DNA of 64,000 bases from Phorcus lineatus (taxonomy: Eukaryota; Mollusca; Gastropoda; Trochida; Trochidae): the NCBI GenBank assembly GCA_921293015.1, contig OV121082.1, forward strand, positions 44,164,971-44,228,970, read 5' to 3'. Below, piece by piece: positions 1 through 10,000 of this stretch (position 1 is the stretch's first letter; each line of letters starts with the position of its first letter). The notes under the pieces are model-generated. The model was not told the DNA's origin, ran no database searches, and saw nothing but the letters and a program-made list of their open reading frames with translations. Made by a program: the position numbers and the translations under genes.

Positions 1-435
1 GATAAATATCTACAGGCAGGGAAGTCAAAACGAACTTCAAGCCAACTATTCTTCAATTAAACTTTATGGTGACTGCCACATGAGTTTTTTCATGAATTTG
101 ATGAAGGCCATCTGAGGGAGAACCATCTGTATTTATTTTTTCTATAAATCAAGTTCAAATTTGCAAGGTTATCTGGCCAGAGGAAGAATGCCCAGGGATG
201 AAATATAGCGGGATGGTGACATTTTGTGACCATTTCAGGGAGTTGGCATCCCACTGATCGGAGTTTGAGTCCCATATCCTGAACTTGTTGTCAGTTGTCA
301 GGAATGTAGTCTGCAGAGTGATGCAAATATTTGGATAAAACAGGTGTCCTTTATAAACAGGTGTACATTGCCATAGATTTATCCTTTAGAAGAACTGCGT
401 TCTTTCATAATTCTGAACTTGTCTTGATAAGTAAG

Positions 436-670
436 GTCACTAGAGTTTATGAGAAACACATTTTGATACAGCTGTACGCATTTCTTCTGTTGACAGATTT
501 ACAATTTTCATAGAGTAAAAAAATAATTTTTAATCAATTTTTTATCTTTCAAAAGAACCTTGTTCTTGTATCATTCTTTAACTATTTGAAACATGGGGTC
601 AATGAAGTTTATGAGAAATACATTTTGTTACAGCTGTAAACATAACTCATGTTGACAGATTTACAATTTT
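436..670. repeat. Diverged direct repeat, two copies of about 73 bp
   Basis: Copies at 436-508 and 597-670 share long blocks including GTTTATGAGAAA, ACAGCTGTA and GTTGACAGATTTACAATTTT, with scattered substitutions. The separating sequence is AT-rich and not shared. It looks like an old local duplication with a period of about 161 bases. Confidence 0.8.
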
Positions 671-1839
671 GCTGAGAGAAAAGTAAGTAATTTATGAAAA
701 AAATCATGTATTTTTCACCTATGTATCAAAAATGAGGTTGAGCTGCTATATTCAAAGTTTATTCTATTGTTGACTATTAGATCACTAAATGCTTCTCAAA
801 ATATCATTAGAATTTACATCAAATGATAATTAAGAAACAATATGCTTTGCAAAATATTATTCCAAATGATAAAAGTGTGCATAACAAATGACAATTATGT
901 GTTCCATCTATTCATGACATCTGTACAGGAACATGTACATCACACAAGGAGACCACTTAAAACAAAACGTTATTTTCCTTTGGTTCAAATAGGTTAAGTT
1001 CTACACAAACGCTATTGCATAAATGAATCCTTACTTATACACTTGACTTGTGACCGTTTTGTAAACACCACTTCTATTTATCTTGCATTTTTTCCAAACA
1101 GTTTAGGAGTATTCATCCACATATCATATTAAAGCTTGTTATCATTTTCCAGCTGATTAAGGGACATATCTCACAAAAACATTATCATGTGGCCTTGTGC
1201 AGCCAGAGTTCGCACTTCTCGCTGTGAGACATATGTTGGTCTCTGCTACCATGTTTATTCTCTAATCATACTCAAGCTAGCACTATGCAACACAAAATGA
1301 TACACAGACCAAACCTGAAAGTGATATCACGCAGGTGTTCCCAACTTATTTTGCAAAATTTTGTCTTTCACCAGTATACATTTTTTTAAGGAAGACCCAA
1401 AAATGTTTTACATTTTTTATAATGTGTGAAAAAAGTCTTTAGGCATCTACAGTCCCTAATGTATTTGCATTATATCTATTTCATCTTGACTTTGTCCATT
1501 AAGCATCAAGAAACAAAGATTGAATGTTTTAACAAAGATATCAAAATCTTTGTAAATGTTTTGTTTAAAATACCACTGGTTTTGGATTAAAAGCTGTCAA
1601 CTGTATAGAATATTTTGTTGTTCGCCACCCACAAGCATAAATAAACCATTGTGTCGGGAGATTGGACATCTAGCAGATCAAATTTGATACAATGAGGCAA
1701 AATTTCATACCAAAGATTCTCAGTGAAATCATATTATAGAATAGATTTGTATTAAAGTATATATTAAGTTCTCTATGAATATTATTATTTCAGAATAACT
1801 ATGGAATCGAAAGATATCTACACTTTTAATGGACCTTAG

Positions 1840-1899
1840 ATCAAGGTAACCAGTGAAATAATGATACATAAAGATGAACAAGAAGAGGCGAGACGCCAG
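1840..1899 (+). other. Candidate small coding exon, unidentified
   Basis: After a modest acceptor (CCTTAG) the frame reads to a strong donor, CCAG followed by GTAGGT, at 1900. It includes an ATG at 1861 and a charged, helix-like peptide with DEQEEARRQ. I do not recognise a protein. It may be part of an unknown gene, an alternative 5' exon of STPG2, or chance. Confidence 0.25.
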
Positions 1900-2016
1900 G
1901 TAGGTGGTGCATGTCTTCTTTATATGGCAAGGAAAACTGCAACAACAGACTCACAGCTTCTTTATTTATTCATTGTATTTTTTGATGATCCTGCACTTTT
2001 TTCATGGGAGATACAG

Positions 2017-2062
2017 TTTGCAAGATTTGCATCTGAATTGCGAGACCAAGAATTGAAAAAAG
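2017..2062 (+). other. Second candidate small coding exon, unidentified
   Basis: Acceptor GATACAG and donor GTTAGT bound 46 bases that continue the frame of the candidate exon at 1840-1899 and extend the helix-like charged peptide (FASELRDQELKK). The intron between would be 117 bases. The exon ends one base into a codon, which is also in frame with STPG2 exon 2 at 3940. Confidence 0.25.
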
Positions 2063-2762
2063 GTTAGTAATAAGTTCATCTTTTTTTTGATGAACCAAAT
2101 TATTATTCCTACCAGTTAAGCAATATTTTCTTTGTGATTTACCTGACAGAATTATATTTCCAACTAGGAAATAATAAAAAATAAATAACTTCCTTAGGGT
2201 CAAATGTTGTTCCAGTTATGTATATTTCCCCCAATAAACATCTTCAGATCATTCGCCATAATGATTTATAGGTCAATCAGCACACACGATACATGCAAGC
2301 GCACTAAAAAACATTACCCATTAATTATTTATACAAGTCTTAACCTTGAAACCTAGAGGCAGAGGAGGTCATTATTAAAAGTTCAGTGTCATAAATTGTT
2401 TATTTTGATAGATGTTTCAAGCATTACACATGTTTCCCACATATCAAGCGATATGTCAGTAGAATAAACTGAAGCACAAGATAAATAGGTATACCATATG
2501 TGAAATGTGTGTTAATCACCACATTATACCTGTGTGGCATATATTCTTTAGCCTGAGTATACTCCAATATGTTCCATGCTAAGTCTACCAAGAGAAAGCT
2601 GTCAGCATATGTTAAATTGTTTGACCTCTACTTATGCTAACAACACTGCCCTTGAAAACAAGTTGTTGAGTGCTTAGTCAAATAAGTGTGTATTAAACCA
2701 ATGACTACAATTACAAAAATTTCAAGTGAACAAATATTTGTTGACGAAATGAGTATGTTTAC

Positions 2763-2934
2763 CTTTACAAATTCCATTCCATCAACAAGTTCCCAAACAG
2801 GTTCTCTGATATCAAACAGCCGTACTCTGTGTCCTTCTTCTACCAATTTTTTACCAAGAGAAAACCCAGGAAATCCGCCCCCTCCAGTTATGAGGTGAAC
2901 TCTTTGCATTTTGGTTGTACTTCGTGTCCTCATC
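2763..2934 (-). CDS. SDR42E1: SDR42E1-like extended short-chain dehydrogenase, first coding exon only
   Basis: A minus-strand exon with acceptor TTTTCAG just above 2934, ATG at 2933-2931 and donor AAG followed by GTAAAC after 2763. The 57 codons form the start of a Rossmann fold: strand LIT, glycine-rich loop TGGGGFPGFSLG at residues 16-27, a helix, then strand VRLFDI at 37-42. The acidic Asp41 after that strand is typical of NAD binding. The GGGGxxGFxLG pattern fits SDR42E1/SDR42E2 better than 3-beta-HSD or NSDHL, whose loops differ; this is judged from memory. The substrate is unknown. A second in-frame ATG lies at 2909, just before the fold, and may be used. No later exon is recognisable in 1-2760, so the gene continues left of the window. 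Confidence 0.78.
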
Positions 2935-3249
2935 CTGAAAAGAAAATATAGAAAATATAAGTGGCAAATTGGTTTATATTGTTCAAAGATACTCTATTAT
3001 CAAAGAAATTTACTCCTGCTTTGGTCATTCATTAGTTCACCATTCATCAAATTGACGTTAGGAAACAGTATTTGTCTCTAGATAATGTTTATTTATATAA
3101 AATAATTTCACTTTTTTGTTCTAATCATATGACAATTACACAAGCGAGTTTTGAATAAAAAAACGCGGAATCTCATGTATTGAAGTCATGATTTAAAAGA
3201 AAACTAATGGGACATATCATCAAGATAACAACTAGTTATTGACACTTAC
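2935..3249 (-). other. First intron of the SDR42E1-like gene
   Basis: It lies between the inferred donor at 3249 and the TTTTCAG acceptor next to 2934. The sequence is AT-rich and nothing else is seen. Confidence 0.5.
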
Positions 3250-3330
3250 TTTATGTAGTAGAAACAGCGAATAAATTGTTATGTTTACAGAAACACGATA
3301 ACCACGCCTTCTCGTCAATTTCGGAAGTGC
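3250..3330 (-). other. Probable 5' untranslated exon of the SDR42E1-like gene (start approximate)
   Basis: The first coding exon of the minus-strand gene starts at a splice acceptor, so an upstream non-coding exon must exist. A good donor, GTAAGTG on the minus strand, lies at 3249-3243, ending such an exon at 3250. The transcription start is not visible; it should lie in the shared promoter between here and about 3530. Confidence 0.5.
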
Positions 3331-3512
3331 AACAGAATGCGGTTGTCGTTACAATCCAGTTGTCCTTCATGTTATGATATCTATATGAAAATATTTGTAA
3401 ATAGAAAGCTTAATGTCTTTCATTGTGCACGAAAATGTAAACAATCTCTTTGTTATGCTCTGTGCTATATTCGGCTTTATAACGACTACCATAAATCGAT
3501 AGGCAGCAACTT

Positions 3513-3523
3513 CCGCCATCTTG
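3513..3523 (-). promoter_or_regulatory. YY1-type site
   Basis: CCGCCATCTTG on the plus strand (CAAGATGGCGG on the minus strand) is the classic YY1 motif, often found very close to transcription starts of TATA-less genes. It overlaps an ETS-like site on its left and the X-box-like site on its right. Confidence 0.5.
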
Positions 3524-3535
3524 TTCCATGGCAAC
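3522..3535 (+). promoter_or_regulatory. RFX X-box-like element
   Basis: TGTTCCATGGCAAC has a perfect right half-site (GGCAAC) and an imperfect left half compared with the palindromic X-box GTTGCCATGGCAAC (three mismatches). RFX factors bind X-boxes near the start of many ciliary genes. It lies about 85 bases before the end of STPG2 exon 1 and overlaps the YY1-type site by two bases. Confidence 0.55.
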
Positions 3536-3539
3536 AGTC

Positions 3540-3620
3540 AACTATCGCGAAGAGAAATGGACCTGTGAAGTAATTTGATAAATCTTGATCTTTCGGTGGG
3601 TTTGTTACATTCACCAACAG
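3540..3620 (+). other. STPG2: STPG2 exon 1, 5' untranslated (start approximate)
   Basis: A strong donor, CAACAG followed by GTAAGA, ends this exon at 3620. Joined to the acceptor at 3939, the frame of the MYDRAPR start has a TGA at 3566-3568 and no ATG between it and 3951, so this exon is non-coding and the 3951 start is supported. The left edge is not visible; it lies within the promoter region and the value given is a guess. A 78-codon frame at 3337-3573 would be an upstream ORF if transcription began further left. Confidence 0.7.
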
Positions 3621-3939
3621 GTAAGAACTTATAATAATCATAATTTACGTAATCAATCATGACTGTCACGGTTAATTCTGTATTATTTGAATAAATACCC
3701 AGGAAAATCTATTTCGAAATGTAAACAAGTGCATTCCCTTTTCGTCCTGGGGCAAATACGTTTTTCTTTTGACTGATGCATTTAATTCAAGTTATATGAA
3801 ACAACAGCGCTCTTATTCGTTATCAATCATTCCACATGTATTTTATAAAGTTATATGCTATCCAAAAAAACAATGTTCGTATTTATAACATCTTATTCAA
3901 TGATCAAGCTTTTATCATTGTTATTTGTTTCATTTTCAG
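3621..3939 (+). other. STPG2: STPG2 intron 1
   Basis: GTAAGA donor to TTTTCAG acceptor, 319 bases, AT-rich. No other feature is seen. Confidence 0.8.
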
Positions 3940-3950
3940 TTAACATAAGC

Positions 3951-4062
3951 ATGTATGACAGGGCACCAAGAGATTTAATTAAGACATTTGGAAGTACACC
4001 TCACAATGTTGGTCCAGGATCATATGATTCTGGTGCAACATCAAAGGCCAAACTAAAAGCTG
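3951..4062 (+). CDS. STPG2: STPG2 coding exon 2 (start codon)
   Basis: The exon begins at 3940 after a TTTTCAG acceptor; the ATG is at 3951. It encodes residues 1-37 plus one base of codon 38, with MYDRAPR at the start and a VGPGSYD motif at residues 20-26. The donor is GTAATT at 4063. The split codon becomes Asp when joined to exon 3. Confidence 0.95.
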
Positions 4063-7000
4063 GTAATTCATTTTTATCACTAATATATCTCTTTGGTTGT
4101 CATTTTTACAATAAACCTATCATAAAAGATATCATCATGTTTTTTTGTGTTAAATTAATTTCTCGTAAGATGATTAAATTTAAGAAAATTAATTTTCACA
4201 TTGTAAAGTCAAGTCAATATTATAAATAACAGATGGTCAACTTAAATTATAGGATAAGAATTTGATTTTACTATGATATATATATAGGGGAAATGGTCCT
4301 TTGTCATCTATTTTCACATTAGGGCCAATGATGTCCAGTTTTGGCATGTCATATAAGTAGGTTTCAATTCATGAGTTAATTTTAATTTGTAGATGGTTAT
4401 GCTCCATTTCTGTCTATGACAAGTCGTGAGACATTCCTCAATGTCAGTGATCAAGTTGTAGCGGCCCCTGGACCTGGTCATTATGATCCATCCAAGGCAC
4501 AAGATGCTGTTAAAGTGAGTTATCTCCCTTTCTCTAGTCTTTAAGTCTTCAGCCTATAAAATTCAGGCCATTGTTATTTCAATTTGAGTTATGCTGTATG
4601 ATTAGAATATTTCTAGCATATTTTCTTAATATGCATCTAAAATATGATTATAGTAAATCATTTTATTAAAATAGCTCATTTCATGATATTGAGAAATTCT
4701 TAATGTTTAAATTTGTAGCAAGAGTGTGTGTTATACCATGATAGTAACTTTATTAGCAGTAATTTTAGAGAGGTTATGGATGTTTGTGAAGTATAGTCTG
4801 TCCATTGAATGGAATTATGAAAACTTCAAAATTTTGATCACTTGAACACATATGATCAATCAGTGGTATGATAGCAAGGCCTTTGTAAACCTTTTGGATA
4901 TTGTTGTATATGATGATGTCAATTTGGCTATTCAACTGTTAACAGGGAGGAAGAACACTTGCTAATAAGTCAAAGAGATTTACGAGTGTTGCAACAGAGA
5001 CACCTGGCCCAGGTGCATATCAAGTGGACAAAGAAACTGATTTCCGCTCATCTAAATCTGCACCTGAGCTTCGCTCACAGGGGAAGGGCTCAGTAAGTCC
5101 AATCTACTCTCTCTATGTAAATGTATTGATTTTTGGTGTGCAAAACAAGTATTGTCAGAAATAATTGGAACAACCATTGCAATAGAATTGCTGAAAAGCA
5201 TTGAGAGGTTAGTTTTCATGTTAAAGACAAACTTTTATGCAAAAGCCATAGGACATTATGAAATGTAACTTGTCATTTCAATAAACAAAAGAAAAAAGTT
5301 CATATCATGAACTGCCATGATATTAAGGAAGATGTTTACTTAGATAATTTTGAAATTAAATTTTGTTCAGTATAGTTAATTTGTGGATGATTATGTGGCA
5401 CTTAAAGAGGGGGTCCATAAGGAAGAGGGGGTGCAGTTTTGTACAACACCAGTTCAATACTTTTGTCAAAATGTATTTCTATAAAAATTAGTTTTTATCC
5501 ATTTATACTATGACAACATCCATATGAAATATTCAATGACTTTTTCACAAAAAACAAACCTCTATTTATTTCTAAGCTATAGCTTTTGCTCTCATTAATT
5601 TCGTTAAAACATTATTGTTTTCAGCTAATGACAAATCGAATAAAATTTCACCGTAAACCAGAGGCACCATCAATTCCCTATCCAGGCCAGGCATATGGAT
5701 ACGAGGAATATGAAGATGGTACGCTCAAGAAACAAGATGCACCAGACCGTGACCGTTCTCTTGGACCTGCCTTTTATAAACCTACAAGTGTAACTATCTC
5801 TTTTTTATTCTACTAAATGTATAAAGCTTGGTGAATTTCTGATTGCACTTTTAGAACCATTTTATGCTCGTTAGAATGATTGATGAGAAAGCCCTTCGGA
5901 AACAATCTAAATTTAGTAAGGTCATTGTTAAAAAGTTTCTTTGTCAGGAATTGGCTGAAGTTTTTTGGACAAAGCTGATTAATACGATGAGCTAAGTGAA
6001 GTTGCTGTACAATTTTTGAACAATCAATCTGAAAGTGTAATTTTTCAAAATTAAAGTAATTTGTTGTAATTGTCTGCACTGCAAATGACTGCCACTTGGT
6101 ATAATTACACCCCTCCTCCTTTTACGTCAAATTACCCACAACCCGTTTTACAATTACAATCGAACAGGCAAGTGATATATCTAGTTTCGTGATTGATGTA
6201 ACCCAGGATTTTCTATGACATAATCATTTGTTATTCAGACATTTTACAGCCTTTCGAAACAGAGGAAAACGCTAATTTAACATTTTTCCCCTCTACATCT
6301 GCTAGTAACATTTAGGCAGGTCATTTTCAAACAATGGCAGTTTTCAATCAAGGTAATTATGTTAAGTAATTAAGATATTTGTAGCACAAGCATACTATGA
6401 AGCTAATCCAACGTGAACAAGGGTCCACCGTTTTGAAAATCAGTATCATCTTAAGTACCCACAAAAGCAAAATAAATCAAAATGTCTGTAAGACTTCACA
6501 AAGGCAGGGCAGTGTGAACAGACTGGAGGTCTAATGAAAAGCATGGAAACATTTGGCGGACAGTAATAACGAGGCTGAGATTCCTAATTAGCAGCTCTTC
6601 TCTGATTAGTGTAAATCCAGTATTGTTGGGGAGAGGATACCTAGAGCTTACAGTTTCAATCTCACTCCATTATGGCCCACATCCTTCCCCAAACCCCTAC
6701 GGCATGTGCAGTGCCCCTGTCCGCGGATGTGCCGTCATTAAACACTGTTAGACCTCTTGCTCTGATTGTCCATGGGTTTTAGCTGCACCAATAGCTTTTT
6801 ACCAATAACATGTTCTTTTCATGCCTGTTTGAGCGAGAATAAAGGCAGGCAAAGGGTAGTCTGGTCTTCCCGGAGTGCTGGGCCGTAATAGTCAGCCTCC
6901 TGGGTGTGTCGGAGTCAGAAAGAAAGGGGAATTAATTATGGAATAGGTTACAAATGCAGGGCTCTTTTTTTGGTCAGACTAATAACTGAAAATGGTATCC

Positions 7001-10000
7001 GTGATCCAAAACGAGATGTTATTAGCTTCATTTGGAAGTGATTTGAAATTCATGAGTTGAAATAACACTATTCATGTAAGGGAATTGGCTTGAAATTTGA
7101 TAGGGACTGTTTTACCAGTAGTTGTATAATGTTACTAATGATATGACAGCAGCATTCTTTGTAAATTAGTATTTCATCGGAAATGAGATGGTCATACTGT
7201 CACTGACCTTTGTTGATGGGTGCTGACCTTTTAACAGATATCAAATAGTTTTATTGAGAAGAGTTAATTTATTTGGATAACATTTTAAGGTTTAATGGAC
7301 TATTATCAAAGGTGCTATCTCTTTTAAGGGACCATCATGCAGCACTTTGTCTTCTCCCTATTAGGGTTAATGTCCAGATATGACACCATAAATTTCCATC
7401 TTCTGTCGCTCCAGCCAATTTGAGTACAATTGCCTGGGGTTTCCTAGCTACATAAATCTTGAAAAGTGTTCTATGTATGATAAGGTTTTGTCCCTGACAT
7501 TCACCCTCTCACTTGGGAGTCAGTGGACAATGGTACCGCTACACTTTTGTCTCCTAGTAACATTTATACTGTATGTGAGTCATGTGGTCCTCCGTCCATA
7601 ATATTTCCAATTTCATTATATGCAATTATCACAATTGCCTGTCAGTGTCATAATTCCTAAATTGATTAATGTAAAGTACTATTTTTATCTTTTGTCTTGA
7701 TATTCTCACATGTCGGGTGACAGACATATAATTTTCAAATCGGTCCTGCTTTGGGTTATGTTATCGCTGTACTCTGGTGTCAGTGAAAGTGACAGGAATA
7801 TAGTTACCGATCTTCATTTGCATATTTTAGTTCATAGTCTCTGCCAATTAATTCTGTAACATGGCCCTACCGGATTGTTATCAGGTTAACGTCAAGTTCA
7901 GTTTATATCATATCCAAATTTGCACGTGTATAGGCTGTCTGTTTTGATGAGACAAAGTTCATTTCTTTCTGTCCTCGATTCTTTCATAAAAACCCATTTC
8001 CAAGGTAACAGAAAATCAGATCATTCTTAAGCAGTTTAAAAGCGTAAATTTAATTTTACAAGTTTGAAGAGTGATGCGTAAATGTTAATTGATAGTTGAA
8101 AGCAGAGAGACGTCTTGGGGCAGCGAGGTGGGGGTCGGGTGAATGGCTAGTGATACTGATGATACACACTCATATATTTTTTATTCAAACTGTCACACGG
8201 ATGTGGGAAGTTGTCTGATTATCACGTGAGCACGAGCGACCAGTCACACCCCTGTCAGCAAAAGACAACGATGAAGCGCATTCCTTTATGAATACATTTG
8301 CATACAGATGTAAAAAGTCACGAAAAGTGGGAATGGGTTTTGAGGGGACAAAGGAGCTGGCTGCATGACAGATTGAACTAATGACAGCCATTACAGCGGC
8401 CATCTCCTCAGAGGATACCTCTACACTTGTCTAGCACAATGAATATTTTATAATTATCCAGCACCCAGGCTCGTCCTTTTGTTTTATTTTTTACCAAGGT
8501 AAAACATGCAAGGGTTATCTCCCTGAACAAGGCTAGTGATTCAATACTTGCTTCTTCAACTTTGAAATTGATAGGTTTTTAATGGTATGATGAACTTAAT
8601 CAGTTGTGAAGGTCAGGGTCGAAGTTCGTTAGGGGTTAAACACTTTCACTTAAATTGACATAAAATGAAAGTGATTCTAGTGATTAAAGAAAATTATATA
8701 ACCCTTTTATACTAGTGACTCTATAATTTAGATTTATTCATAGGTTAACCTTAAACAATGTACATAATTTCATCAGAATTATTGTCTACTGTTGTTTCAT
8801 CTCTGAACAGATAATTTCAAAGAGTTCAGACGATTGCCTTCAAAGAAACTTCAGTGTGAATTTAATTTTGCATGACATTATCTTACTTTTTTTTCAAAAT
8901 ATCTCAAAATATCCTCTTGTCATTTTAATTATCAATATACATAAAAAGGTTTTCTATAAAAATCATTTTATGCATCTGCAACCCTTTTTTCTAGATTTGG
9001 AAGATCTCCAATTTGATGATTGTGCAAAGATAGAGTTATCTTTCATCATTCCAAAGAAACCTTTAATGCATTTTTATATCTAAATTAACTTGAGATTTTC
9101 CCAAGAAAAAATTTAGTCAATGAACAATCAAAATTCAGATCACCAAAATTACATCAATTTCATTGCATACAAGAAGTAATTTTTGATAGAAGTACTGATT
9201 TTGCAAATGTCATTCTGTCTATCACTTGAGAAAACAAGAAATCATATCTTGTCTTTTATGTAAATTTCAATTTGCAAACTGCCAAATGTTTGGTCAATGT
9301 TTGTTTTGAAAGACAGGTCAGTTGGAAGGAGGAGATTTGTATAATTGTGGAACAATGCTAGGCCATAATACTCTGCCCCATGGCAGATTTTCATTCAATT
9401 AATAAATGATGTTCCTCAAAACCATTTCTCCAATCTGCAAATATAATTACAACATTTGGATTTGGGCATTTAGTTTGCCAATTTCAGTTTTATATTTCTG
9501 AATTATTCATCATTTTTGGAAATTATTTTTTAAATGGACTTAGGCTATTATGTATTTCAGAGCCACAGTTATTTTCATTATTGAAATGTGAATGTGAAAT
9601 GAAATATTCTAATTTATAAAACATAGTCGATAGATTGTGAAGAAAATCAATCTATACAGAATCATATACATGTAAATCTATCAAACGAGTTAGGAATTAT
9701 GTATAAAATGAGTAAAAGCAAGATTTAAACCAGATCATTTATGAGCATTATAAACATTGTTTAGCACTCTTTTTACTACCTGTATACAATTGACAAGTGT
9801 AATTTCTGTGTGTTGAACTAAGCTTTCCGTGAGTCAATTACCATTGTGAATTTAAGGTGGTTCGAACATTGTGACTTTGTAAATGGAACTATGATACTGT
9901 CATACTTGCAGCAGTATTCAACTGGTAAATATAGCAGTGTAGATATAACACTGCAGTGTCTTACACGGATGAGTAATGATATTTTTATACACCTTTGATG

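Larger units (their letters stand above)
1..2762. other. Flank left of the SDR exon, mostly intron of the minus-strand gene
   Basis: AT-rich sequence with no recognised coding exon of the SDR gene. It includes a diverged direct repeat at 436-670 and two candidate small plus-strand exons near 1840-2062. Otherwise nothing specific is seen. Confidence 0.5.
3250..3620. promoter_or_regulatory. Putative bidirectional promoter between SDR42E1-like gene and STPG2
   Basis: The donors of the two divergent first exons are only about 370 bases apart, so the two start sites must share this stretch. It has more CpG than its surroundings and no obvious TATA box. Visible motifs are an ETS-like CGGAAGTG at 3322-3329, an ETS-like site on the minus strand around 3508-3516, a YY1-type CCGCCATCTTG at 3513-3523 and an X-box-like element at 3522-3535. 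Start sites themselves are inferred. Confidence 0.65.
4063..5624 (+). other. STPG2: STPG2 introns 2 to 4 (short introns around exons 3 and 4)
   Basis: Introns at 4063-4392, 4515-4945 and 5093-5624, all 330-532 bases and AT-rich. The intron 3 donor runs into a GTTATCTCCCTT motif at 4519-4530, a motif also seen in similar form near 8514 and 14660. Confidence 0.8.

Noticed and set aside
1970-2203. 77-codon minus-strand frame as a possible next SDR exon
   Set aside because: The translation lacks the SDR features expected after the first strand-helix-strand unit, and no fitting acceptor is seen.
2200-2273. Possible terminal exon for the candidate pair at 1840-2062, after CTTCCTTAG
   Set aside because: It would extend the frame by about 24 codons to a TAG, but the peptide is not distinctive and the acceptor context is ordinary; too weak to list.
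3337-3573. 78-codon plus-strand frame across the promoter and exon 1
   Set aside because: It is composed of promoter sequence, resembles no protein, and its frame does not join to STPG2. At most it is an upstream ORF if transcription starts early.
4063-4229. Read-through of exon 2 to a TAA
   Set aside because: The peptide is typical AT-rich intron translation, and the splice to exon 3 restores a family-like sequence.
9850-9870. GGTTCGAAC resembling a tRNA B box
   Set aside because: The flanks do not fold into a cloverleaf and no A box is found at the right distance.
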